NCBI RefSeq assembly: GCF_048564905.1
Contig: NC_132992.1
Span: 95,431,001 to 95,495,000, forward strand
Reading direction: 5' to 3'
Length of the DNA stretch: 64,000 nt
Origin: Vicugna pacos
Taxonomy: Eukaryota > Chordata > Mammalia > Artiodactyla > Camelidae
Below are positions 1 to 9,483 of this stretch, piece after piece. Position numbers and translations under genes: made by a program. The stretch's first letter is position 1. The number at the start of each line of letters is the position of its first letter. The notes under the pieces are model-generated. The model had not been told where the DNA came from, did not search any database, and was given only the letters and a program-made list of their open reading frames with translations.

Positions 1-246
1 GGGGTCAGGACAGAGACTTTGGTGTCTCTGAGAGGTCGGCATCATAATCTTGTTGGTGAAGTCCAGCTCTTGCTTTGTCCTTTTATTTTTCAGGACCAGC
101 TGGTGGGTTCTAGGCACATGGGACTGCATCCATGCCTCTTGAGACCCTGCCTTGGGCCATGAGGTAGGCATACCCCTCTCCAGAGCCTGCCCTTCTCTTT
201 TCCCCTCCCGCTCATTCAGAGGCTGAGAAGTTTTGCTTTTGGGATG

Positions 247-252
247 GTTTAT
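247..252 (-). terminator. Candidate poly(A) signal for membrane IGHA mRNA
   Basis: AATAAA on the minus strand, about 430 bases after the membrane-exon stop. It is the first canonical hexamer I see there. Position fits, but cleavage is not proven by sequence. Confidence 0.5.
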
Positions 253-680
253 TGCACCAGGAAGGCCTCTGGGTGGGTGTGCAGCTTTTGAGCAGGGCTG
301 AGCTCTGACATTCAGCTGGGCTCTCAGGAGGCTGCTCCAGGCTCCTCCCTGCAAATACAAGAGGGTCAGGGCCTGAGGGGGCTTCTGAGGTGGGTAGGGT
401 CCTTGTCGTCACCCCATCCCCGCCATGGCCAGCTCCCAGGGGACTGAGTTGAGTCCAGCAGCAGGTGCACCCAGGGGGAGCAATGTCCTGGCCTGGCTGG
501 GGCATAATCATGCTCTGACCCTGGGCCTGCCCATGTCCTAGTGTCTTTGAGGGGACCCCCCTCTCCAGACTAGGCCGCCAGGCTGGAAGGATAGGCTGTG
601 CTCTGGTGGAGCCAGGCAGTCTCTCCCGTCAGCCCGCTGCTCTGTCCCCTAGCCCCCACCTGCGCCCGGCCGGCCCCGGC

Positions 681-877
681 TCAGTACTGAGGGCCCTCTC
701 TGCTGCCAGGCGGGCCCCGGACGCTCGTCACAGTCAGTGCCGTGCTGTAGAAGAGACTCAGAAGGAAGAGGGTGAGCAGGGTGATGGTGGTGGGCCACAG
801 GCTGGCCTCCGGGCCGTCCTCCTCTGGGCCCTCCTGGAGCAGGTCCAGCACCAGCCAGGGAAGCGGCTTCTGGTGAT
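681..877 (-). CDS. IGHA: IGHA membrane exon
   Basis: This single exon encodes the extracellular linker, transmembrane helix and cytoplasmic tail of membrane IgA. It begins (G)AT-CAC after acceptor tcttacag and reads [16 protein letters not shown], then [20 protein letters not shown] (membrane helix) and a short tail ending REGPQY. It closely matches the mammalian alpha membrane segment. It lies about 2.2 kb 3' of CH3. The exon joins in frame to the internal CH3 donor at 3110. Confidence 0.94.
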
Positions 878-3800
878 CTGTAAGACACCCAGGGCCTGCG
901 TGGGTGGCAGCCGAGCCAGCGCCCTCCCCTTCCACCAGCTCTCAGGCTGGGGACACTGGCTGTAGGGGTGCCCGGTCTCAGCTCTGAGGCTGCCTCAGGG
1001 GGGACGGGACAGCAGGTGCCCAGGGAAGGGGCTGGGATCCTTGCAGCTCTTGAGACGCCCACAGGACTCCTGCTCTGGGGCCTCAGAGCCCCTGAGAGAG
1101 ACACGCAGGGCGGGAGTGTGGGCACTGTCCTTGCTGCGCCGAGGAAAGCTCAAGCCCGAGGCCTCCAGCGTGCTCCGCAGGCCCTTGGCCTTGGGCTGGC
1201 CGTGGCCTGGGCCCTGGTGGGGCCAGAGGAGACCAGACATGCCCACCTCAGGGTGCTTCAGACTGAGACACAGACTTTGGTCTGTGGTTCAGTGTGCCAA
1301 GGGCCAGGTGGGGGGACATGACCGGGGACCCCTGCTGCTCTCCCAGGAGGTGGCCAATAAGCTACAAGGAGCACCAGAAAGGCCCCAGTGAAGGCCACCA
1401 GCACAGGGAGCTCTGCGTTCTTCAGGGTCCCAGGGCATAGACTCCCACGTTAAATGGGATTTGAACCTGCTTGTTATATGCTGACACATCCAGTCATTCA
1501 TCCATTCGTTCATCCATCCATGGCATCACCCATTCACCCACCCACCCATCCATCCATCCATCCGTCTGTCCATCCTTTCATCCATCCATCCAACTGTCCA
1601 TCCACCCACCTGTATGTCCATCCTTTCACCCATTATATGTCCTGTGATCCATCCACCTATCTCTGTGCTGTCTATCTGCTGGCTTCACCCTCATCTCCTG
1701 ACTCTTCCTCCCTCCTCATCTCTTTAGAAAGCTCCTCCTTTGGGCAGGTCCTGGTCCCTTGGTGGCTGGACCACATTCTCTATCTCAGCACTTCCTCACT
1801 GAACTCATTGCTCCCTCTGTTGCCCTTTGGTGACTGGACCCTTAGAGAAGGGAGCTGTGGCCAGGGTGGGTAGGGGTCCGCACTCCACTTTGGCCCTGGG
1901 AGCAAAGAGAGGCAGCCAGAAGGTCAGGTTCCCTGGGGAGGCCCAGCAGGTGTCTGGGACAAGAACAGGGGCCCCTCTGCCCCCTTGTGGGAGCCCTTGT
2001 GCTGGGTGTCTCATGGTGGTCATGGGACTGCCCCTCCCTGGCCCTCCCCTTTGGCCAGGAACTCCAAGCAGAGGATGTGGAGGGGTTCTGGGTGGGAGCT
2101 GTTTCTTCTGACCCCTTCCCACCCCTGCCCTGACCATCTATGGTTTGGTCCATACTTGGGGGTCAGCAAGGGATGAGAGACTCAAATCCAGGGGCTGGGC
2201 AGGGAGTAGGTGCTGCCTGAGAGGGGTCTCTCACACTGACCCCCAGTCTGTACCCAGCCGGGCACACAGGGAGGCCTGCGGCCAGGAGGGGATACCCCCT
2301 GGGGCTCGGGCAGGGATTCCTCTTGCCTTCCTGGAGCTAGTCTGGCTGTGAACTTCCTGCACCTGCAGGTTTTGGGCATGTGCACGCATGCGTGCATGTG
2401 AGCATGAGCACATGTGAGCACACGTGTGCATGTGTGTGTGCACCTCTGTGCACGCGTGCAGAGCAGTGTGGTGCGGGGCCGGGCTGGTCCCCTTTCTGTG
2501 CGAGGCAGCGGGGCTGGCCTGCGCGTCTGTGCGTTGTGCCCACAGCGGATGGTCCGGGGGCTCTGGAACCCAGCCCCCTCCCTCGCCGTTCCTCCCAGGA
2601 TCCCCTGTGATGGCACCAGCCTCTTCCCCGTCACCAGGCTCCCCTCTTTCCCTCTTAGTGTCTCCAGCTGCCCCTAGAGGCAGTTTCCTGAATTACAAGT
2701 GACCAAGTCACCTGCCTGCTGGGAGGGCCCACCGGGGCTGTGCCTGCCTCTCGCCCCAGCAAGGGCACGTGTCACCCCCAGCTCGGCCCTAATGGCTGTG
2801 CCACGCACCCACACTCATGATCACACACTCGCACAAGCTCACGGTGTGAAGGCACCTCGGGTGCCTGGCTGGGCGGGAACCCGGGGCCCCTCTTGGTGTT
2901 GGGGCAGGGGTGCTCCTTCCTTTCTGGGCCCCGCCCCTCCCCGCGTGCGCAGATCCCCAGGACGGACTGACGGGTGGCCGGAGGGAGGCTCGGGGCTGCT
3001 TCAGGCGAGCATGGAGTTTATTCAAAGGGCAGGCAGGTGGGGGCTGCTCAGTAGCAGACGCCTTCTGCCTCCGCCATGACAACAGACACGTTGACGTGGG
3101 TGGGTTTACCCGACAGGCGGTCGATGGTCTTCTGGGTGAAGGCCAGGGGCAGGGCCTCGTGGCCCACCATGCAGGAGTAGTTGTCTCCCTGCTTCCAGGC
3201 CTCGGCCTCCACGCGCAGCAGGCTGGTCACGGCGTAGGTGGTGATGCTCTGTTCGGGCTCGGGCAGGGGCCTCCAGGTCAGGTACTTCTCGCGAGGCAGC
3301 TCCTGGTTCCCATGCAGCCATCGAACCAGCACGTCCTTGGGGCTGAAGCCGCGCACAACGCACGTCAGCGTCACCATCTCGTTGAGGGCCAGCTCCTCCG
3401 ACGGCGGCGGTAGCAGGTGGACCTGGGGCCGGATGGCGTCCTCTGGAGGACGGAGAGCCGGGTCAGGAGTTGGCATGGGGAGGAAAGAGCCCCCCGTCCC
3501 CTGGGCACCCCGTGCCTCAGTTTCCCCATGTAAGGTGCGGGAGGGGGCAGCAGGGAAGAGGCAGGCTCAGGAGAGCCCAGCTGTCCACGGGTGGGGTTCG
3601 GGCCCACCTAAGGATTTGGTGATGGTGGCAGTTAGCGTGTTCTCGGATTCTGGGTGGGTGGCGCTGCAGGAGAAGGTCGTTTTGCTGTTCCACTGCTCGG
3701 CACAGCCTGGCAGGACACTGGACACGCTGAAGCAGCCACAAGGGTCATGCTTGGGTGACTGCTGGACAGCGACCTTTCCATCTGAGGGAGACCAGGTGAA

Positions 3801-4447
3801 TTGGGCGCCCTCGGGGTTTCTGAGGCCACTCAGTGTGCACGTGAGGCTGGCGTTGGAGCCCAGGAGCAGGTCCTCCAGAGCCGGCGGGTGCAGGGCCAGG
3901 CTGGGCTTGCAGCACGGGGACGGGGGTTGGGGAGCTTAAAGGAGAGAGAAGCCAGAGCAGTCAGTGAGCTCCTCTGCCTGCCCTCCCCTGTCCTCAGGTT
4001 CCAGCCCAAGACCCTCTTGGCCAACCCCCAGGGAACTCTACCCAGCAGCCCACTCCTGTCTGAGCTGAGCTCCCACAGGGACATGGTCCAGCACTGGGTC
4101 AGGGTGGGATGATGGGAGCCCGCCCCAGCCCACCCTCTGACCTCTGCAGGGCACGTCCACTGTCTGGCTGGAGCTGGAGAGGTGCTGCACTTGGCATGTC
4201 ACGATCTTGCTGTCTGGGCACTGCTCAACTGGCGTGGTCAGCTGGCTGCTCATGGTGTACAGGACCCCGGAGGCAGGCTGCACGGTGGGGAAGTCCATGA
4301 CGGACACGTTCTGGCCACTGAGGCCCCATGTCACCTTCAGGGGCGCCGGTGGGAAGAAGCCGTGGACCAGGCAGGCAAGGACCACCTGCCTGGATGCCTT
4401 GTCATAGCTGGGGCCCAGCGGGAAGACGCTGGGGCTGGTTGCAGGCT
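681..4447 (-). CDS. IGHA: IGHA: immunoglobulin alpha heavy-chain constant gene
   Basis: This gene encodes the constant part of IgA, the mucosal antibody class, secreted as J-chain-linked polymer or held on B cells as membrane IgA. Four exons are seen on the minus strand: CH1 (4142-4447), hinge plus CH2 (3608-3934), CH3 with secretory tailpiece (3048-3442) and one membrane exon (681-877). All splice sites are GT-AG, all junctions are phase 1, and CH1 is 306 bp as I recall for human IgA. The tailpiece carries an N-glycosylation site (NVS) and ends EGVCY, with the penultimate Cys used for J-chain linkage. The hinge is very short (APQPPSPCC). S-alpha repeats and a TGF-beta-responsive I-alpha promoter lie 5'. 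It is the most 3' constant gene in the window, as expected in mammals. Confidence 0.97.
1489..1660. repeat. (CCAT)n simple repeat
   Basis: Imperfect tetranucleotide repeat of CATC/CCAT units on the plus strand, inside the alpha membrane intron. The open frame through it (repeated His-Pro-Ser) is a product of the repeat. Confidence 0.85.
2378..2462. repeat. GTGCATG-rich alternating purine-pyrimidine repeat
   Basis: Imperfect TG/CA/GCATG alternation, a possible Z-DNA-prone tract, in the alpha membrane intron. Confidence 0.7.
3017..3022 (-). terminator. Poly(A) signal for secreted IGHA
   Basis: AATAAA on the minus strand, 25 bases after the CH3 stop codon, at the usual position for the secreted-form poly(A) site. 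Its use competes with splicing to the membrane exon. Confidence 0.85.
3048..3442 (-). CDS. IGHA: IGHA CH3 exon with secretory tailpiece
   Basis: CH3 starts (G)AG-GAC-GCC after acceptor cctccag and ends at a TGA at 3048-3050. It contains [19 protein letters not shown] and the tailpiece [18 protein letters not shown]. An internal donor G|gtaaac at 3110/3109 within LSGKP is the known kind of site from which the membrane exon is spliced, removing the tailpiece. Confidence 0.96.
3608..3934 (-). CDS. IGHA: IGHA hinge + CH2 exon
   Basis: As in other mammals, the hinge is encoded at the 5' end of the CH2 exon. The first residues are APQPPSPCC, so the hinge is only about nine residues, followed by [20 protein letters not shown] sequon NAS lies next to LTC, and CH2 keeps the Cys-rich IgA pattern ([24 protein letters not shown]). 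The exon is 327 bp, open throughout, between tttaag and G|gtgggc. Confidence 0.93.
4142..4447 (-). CDS. IGHA: IGHA CH1 exon
   Basis: The exon follows an acceptor ending tttcag and runs to the donor gtcaga. It begins (G)AG-CCT-GCA, giving [12 protein letters not shown], and ends VDVPCR plus one base. It holds the immunoglobulin-fold Cys in VLACLVHGF and the second Cys in VTCQVQH. Domain homology to mammalian IgA CH1 is clear ([19 protein letters not shown]). Confidence 0.95.
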
Positions 4448-4504
4448 CTGAAACACAGGGTGCCCTGTAAGGTGGTGGCCCTCGTGCTGACGGGACCCCT
4501 GAGA

Positions 4505-4695
4505 CAGCCCTATGAGGATAGGACGATGCCTGCCTTTCCTTTACATTGGAGGAAACTGGCACAGAGAGGGTTAGTGAATGCCCCAAGGTCACACAGCTTG
4601 GACGTGGTGCAGCTGGGCTCAGGAGTGGCCACCTGAGTCCAGCTCCACCATTTCTAAATACACTCCACAGGGCTCTTAGCATGTGGATCCCCACG
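4505..4695 (-). mobile_element. MIR SINE fragment
   Basis: The plus strand reads like the reverse complement of the MIR core: ggaggaaactggcacagaga, then ccccaaggtcacacagctt. This is an ancient mammalian tRNA-derived SINE lying between alpha CH1 and S-alpha. Recognised from memory; ends are approximate. Confidence 0.7.
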
Positions 4696-5376
4696 GGCGC
4701 CTCGGACAAGGCCTCTGGCGCAGGCTGCCCCCAGCTGGGAGTTATTAAACACAGCTCTCCCACTGAGCAGCTGAGCCTGTGGGCACCGTTGGAGCCTCAG
4801 CACCCCTCTGTGCAGTGGGCACAACCAGGCCCTCCTCCCCCAGGGAATGTGGCCAGGAGAGAGGGCAGCTACAAGACAGAGCCGCCTGCGCTTGAAGCTG
4901 GCTCTGCAGAGACCAGTTCGGCTGTCCTGGGGCTCACACTGGGGAGGAGAGGGAGCTTAGGCCTCTGGTGTCCCCTCTCCCACCTCCCGGGCCCCCAGTC
5001 TTTGTCTCAGTCCAACCAACCCCCACTCTACTAATTCCACCCCCATCCTCCGAAACTAGCATTTGACTCCCACGGGCTATGGGGGTCTCGAGGCCCGAAG
5101 CCCAGTTCCAATTCAGTCCTTCTGAGATGCCCCTCTGGGTAGGCCGGGCTACAGAGGGCAGGGTCTGCCCACCGTCCTTTTGCAAATCCCCTCAGGGCAA
5201 CTGGTGAAGGGAAGGGAAGCATCACAGAGTCACCCCGAGGCTGCATGGCCCTCATGTGCCTCCAAGCAATGCAAGGGGCTGTCAGGCTGGAGACAGGGCT
5301 CTACGGATGATCCACACTCAACACACCGCCTCCTGTTGGCCTCAGGCACCAGCCCAGCCCACCTCAGTTTCACTCG

Positions 5377-5992
5377 CCCAGCTCAGCTCAGTTCAGCCTA
5401 GCTCAGCCCAGCTCAGCCCAGCTCAGCCCAGCTCAGCCCAGCCCAGCCCAGCTCAGCCCAGCCCAGCCCAGCCCAGCTCAGCCAAGCTCAGCTCAGCTCA
5501 GTTCAGCCCAGCTCAGCCCAGCTCAGCCCAGCTCAGACCAGCACAGCTCAGTTCAGCCCAGCTCAGCCCAGCTCTGCCCTGCCCAGCCCAGCTCAGCTCA
5601 GCTCAGCTCAGCTCAGCCCAGCCCAGCTCAGCCCAGTTGAGCCCAGTTCAGTCCAGCTCAGCCCAGTTGAGCCCAGCTCAGCCCAGCTCAGCACAGCCCA
5701 GCTCAACTCAGTTTAGCCCAGCTCAGACCAGCTTAGCCCCATTTAGCCCCGTTGAGCCCAGTTCAGCCCAGCTCAGCCAAGCTCAGCCAAGCTCAGCCCA
5801 TCTTAGCCCCACTGAGCCCAATTCAGACCAGCTCAGCCCCGTTCAGCCCAGTTCAGACCAGCTTATCCCAGCTCAACCCATTTCAGCCTACTTTAGCCCA
5901 GTTCTGCCTGGCTCAGCCCAGCTCAGCCCAGTTTAACCCAGTTCAGTCTGGCTCAGTTCAGCCCACTTCAGCCCAGTTCATTCCAGATCAGG
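5377..5992 (-). repeat. S-alpha switch region
   Basis: About 0.6 kb of degenerate pentamer repeats. On the minus (transcribed) strand these read as TGGGC, TGAGC and TGAAC runs with many AGCT palindromes, the preferred AID target. It lies about 0.9 kb 5' of alpha CH1 and 3' of the I-alpha promoter, where S-alpha must be. It is short for an S-alpha region; true brevity or assembly collapse are both possible. The 226-residue frame through it (SAQLSPAQP repeats) is not a gene. Confidence 0.93.
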
Positions 5993-6176
5993 CCACAGTA
6001 GCCTAGCTTGGCCCTGCTGGGCACAGCATCGCGCTCTGTGGTCTAGGGTCGGTGGTGGCCTGCCTCTCTCCCTCTCTTCTCTCTTTTGGTGCCTGCCCTC
6101 CACCCTCCCACCCCAGGAGAGCCCAATGTGGCCTGGCTGAGGAGGAGATGAGGCCTGAACAGCCTCTGGGACCCAC

Positions 6177-6455
6177 CTGCTCAAGGCTGCCAGGGGGTCC
6201 AACGTGGCTGGGAGAGGCCCAGGCCCCCCCTTGGCCATGGGATCCCAGGCTGCAGGCCATCTGCCCACCGCCCCAGTGGAGCTGGGGTGTGGAGAGAGGC
6301 CCAGACCTCGTCCAGGCTCTGCCTGATGGCCGTGTGGTCTCAGCAGACCCCTGCCCCGCTCTGTGCCACTTGCGCACTGTCAGGGGAGGCTGATGCTGTG
6401 AGGGGCCGGCTGGGGAGGGGCTGCATGACTGTGTCTGGCCCCCGGACAGGGTCAC
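6177..6455 (-). ncRNA. I-alpha germline-transcript exon (candidate)
   Basis: The stretch between the I-alpha promoter and a good donor (GCAG|gtgggt, exon end 6177) is where the sterile alpha transcript's first exon should lie. Such exons have no conserved frame; their transcription and splicing open S-alpha for switching. The start near 6455 and the donor choice are inferences from position. Confidence 0.4.
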
Positions 6456-6460
6456 TCACT

Positions 6461-6530
6461 CACTTCCTGCCCCGCCGGTTGCGGCTGCTCGCCTCCACGT
6501 CATGTCTGGTCTGTGGTCTGGCTGTGGTGG
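6461..6530 (-). promoter_or_regulatory. I-alpha promoter, TGF-beta response element
   Basis: On the minus strand, three CAGAC Smad boxes (complement of 6504-6508, 6509-6513, 6516-6520) interleave with two ACCACA Runx sites (6512-6517, 6523-6528). A TGACGTGG CREB/ATF site (6495-6502) follows, and an ETS-type AGGAAGTG lies at 6461-6468. Order and spacing match the known mammalian I-alpha element that drives IgA switching in response to TGF-beta. Confidence 0.92.
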
Positions 6531-8183
6531 GCCAGGTGTGTGTGGCCTGGGCTGTGTGGCCTCTGGGAACCTGGACCTGGCCTGAGACCACCTGGGTGCA
6601 GGGCTGGGTGCTGTGAAGGGGTCGTGACTCCGTGTGACTGCCCACAGGGCTGGGCTGGGGGCTGAGGTGCAGGGACACCGAGGCCGAAGTAGGCACCGTC
6701 AGGGGCTCCGGGCCCTCAGAGTAGAAACGGTCCCAGAGGTAGAGGTGGAGGGAAGGCAGAGGGGAGGCTGCAGGGGCTCTGAGGGGCAGGCTGGGCAGAG
6801 AGACCCCAGCAAGCAGCCTTGTAGAGCTTCAGGTGGGGAGACTCTCCAGCCTGGCCTCGGCCAGCCCCACGAGGAGCTGGCCTCAACTGGAGCTGGAGTG
6901 GGGCATGGGGCACCCCTGCTGGGAGCCTGTCTGCCCCCACTCTCTGCACACGTGCACCCTGCCTGGCCCGCCCTCATGCCGCTCAGGCGGTTGCTCTACC
7001 TGGGCACACACAGGGCAGTCGGGCCTGATTTGTTCATTCATTTCTTCACACACACAAGGTCCTGGAGCCACACACAGGGATCAACCGTCCCTCCTGGGAA
7101 GGACACTGTCAGGGGGAGAGCTGCAGGCCAGCAGGGACACTGGGCGGTGGAGGAGGTTGGCAGTGTCCTGGGGATGGGGTGCGCTCCGGATGGGGGTTAG
7201 GGCAGGTGAGGTGGGAGTAGGGAGATGCATGGAGGTGGGAAGCCTGGATGGTGCTGAGTGGTCAGACACACCCGGGCCTGGTCAAGGGGCCTCTGGGGTT
7301 TTCTCATGAACACTGGGATACCCGTAGCGTCACCCACGAGCGACATCTCCCAGGCTGCGGGCTCTGGCCCACCCTACGCCCTCGTGAGCACCAGCAGTGC
7401 CTGCGTGGTGCATGCATGGCCCTGAGGATCTGACTTCTTGCTGGCCAGAGAGTGCCTGGGCCCTGAACTCTCTGGGGATCTGAAACCCCAGTCTGTTCCC
7501 CAAAGCCGCCCCTGAGGGAACAGGAGGAACAGACTGGCCTGCTGTGGAGGAAACAGAGGAGGGTGGTGGGGGAGGTGGCGGAGTTGGGGGGCTGCCCTGC
7601 TCACAGCCTCCTGGCTCCCCTCAGCTGTCTGTCACCCCGGGCAGCACGGCCCCACCGTGGGCACAGAGGCTGCGGAACTCAGGGAAGAAAGAAGAATGTC
7701 CCTGTGGACTTGGGGTGGCCTAGAAAATGTAGGTAATGACCATGAACTCTAAACAGAGTAGAGGTTGCTCATCTGATGACATCTTTTATTTCTAATTTTT
7801 CAGGGCTTTGTCTCCAATATTACTAATCACATTTTAGCTATGTAAAGACTTTCACTAGCAGATACAAGTAACTCATGTAGGTTAATATTTAAGTGTGTGT
7901 GACAGGCTACTTAATACAGTGCAATACTCTTATCTTGGGGTTTTGCGTGACCTGAGGGCCCCAGCAGCTGGGGGAAGGCCTGAGCCCGAGTGTGCTCTGT
8001 TGTCAAGACCGACCGGGCGCCTCCGTGCGTCAGGGACTTGCCAAGCGCAAGGGTCCAGTTGGGAGGGAAAGAGCCCAGACAAGTCCTCCCTGCGCTTCTC
8101 TGGAAGGAGGAGGGGCCCCGCTTGGCCAAGGCCTGCTGGCTGGGCGCATGAGCGTCCTGGGGCTGCCCGACAGCGGACCACGC
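6531..8183. other. Spacer upstream of I-alpha
   Basis: GC-rich to 7.7 kb, then a short AT-rich stretch (7,740-7,900). No gene, RNA or named repeat was recognised. Short open frames on both strands show no domain. Confidence 0.5.
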
Positions 8184-8530
8184 ACTGAGTGTGTTAGGAC
8201 AACAGAAACTCAGTCTCATTCATCTTCTCCTTTTTGGTCCAGGCGCCTGAAATCAAGGTGTGGCAGAGCTGAGCTCCCCCCGGGGGCCCGGCTTCTCTGG
8301 CATCACCCCCGTCTCTGCCTCCGTCCTCACACGACCTCCTGCTCTGCGTCTGCGCCTCATGAGGACACTTCTCACTGGATGTCGGGCCCACCTGGACAAT
8401 CTTGTCCTGAGATCCTTAATCTTGATCACGTCTGCAAAGACCCTTTGTTTGATAAGGTCACATTCACGGGTTGCAGGGCTGAGCACATGGACACAGCCTT
8501 TGGAAGGCGCCATTCAGCCCACTATAGGGG
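8184..8530 (-). mobile_element. MLT1-like LTR fossil (ERVL-MaLR), degraded
   Basis: The plus strand shows the familiar antisense MLT1 pattern: a gagatccttaatcttgatca-type segment, then ctgcaaagaccctttgtttg, gataaggtcacattcacggg and a terminal CAGCCCACTATAG-like end. No internal coding region accompanies it, so it is a solitary, old, diverged LTR. Family recognised from memory. Confidence 0.6.
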
Positions 8531-8961
8531 CTAATGGAGGAGGGAGAGAGGGCTGGGGGACCCTGAGACGGCAGCGTCTTGCTGCAGGGAGGGCGCGTGC
8601 AGTGGGGTTGTTGGGTGGGGGGCCAGCTGGCGGGGTGTCATGGTCCTCCTGCCTTCCCTACGGCCCTGCTCTTGGGCCGGTGCCCCCACTTCTGCTGGCC
8701 CCTCCAGACGGGGCGGCTGCAGCCCTCCTCCCGGCTTGGGGGAGGTGCATGTCACCCGTGTGTAGCAGTGCCCAGCTCTCAGGGGCCCATGTGAGCTGAG
8801 CCCTTGTCACCCTCATTCTGGGTCCGTTCTGGGGGGGTCTCCTGATCTAGGGGGCAAGTCAGAGAAGGAAGACCCTCGGCTTAGCCCTGGGGGGCTCCCA
8901 GCTCAGGAGATGGGGGAGGGCACCTGGGCCTCGGCTTGGGAGAGTGGTGCGGGGTGGGGGT

Positions 8962-9483
8962 GTGTAACAGAGGAAAACAAATCTGGCTCCGTATTGGATC
9001 TGTTCCTTTAGTTCTAACCACTGTGCTCTGTTCTCTAGGCTTAGTCCTGCTGGCTCTGCACCTTTTGTAAAACAGTGTTGCCTTTAGCCTGAAATAGACA
9101 GGAGAGCCTATTCTCGGGGCTCTGACCTTGAAGGATGTTAGCCCTTCTGCACTTATGTGGAGATGGCAAGTTGCGAAATAGAGAATAACCTTTGTCTTGT
9201 TGGAGGTTTACAGGGACACCACGGCCTGGCCCACGTGGACAGCTGCAAGGACAAAGAATTCCTGCAGCAAGAAGTTTGCTCAACCAACCACACCCCTCCC
9301 ATTTTTTTTGTATAGAAGGAGCCTGTATTCTGACTGGAACAGGGTGGTTCTCCAAGGTATTCGCCTGCCACCCTCTCAGTCTGCCGGCTTTCTGAGTAAA
9401 GTCGCGATTCCTTGCCACAGCACCTCGTCTCCCGGTTTGCTGGCCTGCCGCGTGGCGAGCAGAGCGAGTTTGGACTCTAACAG
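8962..9483 (+). mobile_element. Solitary LTR of an endogenous retrovirus (class I-like)
   Basis: A roughly 520-bp block starts TGTAACAG and ends CTCTAACA (TG...CA ends). It has a TATA-like gtataga about 170 bases before the end and a poly(A)-signal-like agtaaag before the terminal GC-rich R/U5-like part. No gag, pol or env sequence flanks it, so it looks like a solo LTR left by recombination. Class I is inferred from layout. Age is uncertain; it is less diverged-looking than the MLT1 pieces. Confidence 0.6.

Larger units (their letters stand above)
878..3016 (-). other. IGHA CH3-to-membrane intron
   Basis: Intron used only in membrane-form transcripts. Apart from a CCAT-type repeat (1489-1660) and a GTGCATG-rich stretch (2378-2462), I see no coding or regulatory element. 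Confidence 0.6.

Noticed and set aside
1454-1873. 139-residue frame rich in HPSIHPS
   Set aside because: Made by the CCAT simple repeat.
5256-5936. 226-residue frame of SAQLSPAQP repeats on the plus strand
   Set aside because: It is the complement of S-alpha switch pentamers; three of five frames stay open by composition.
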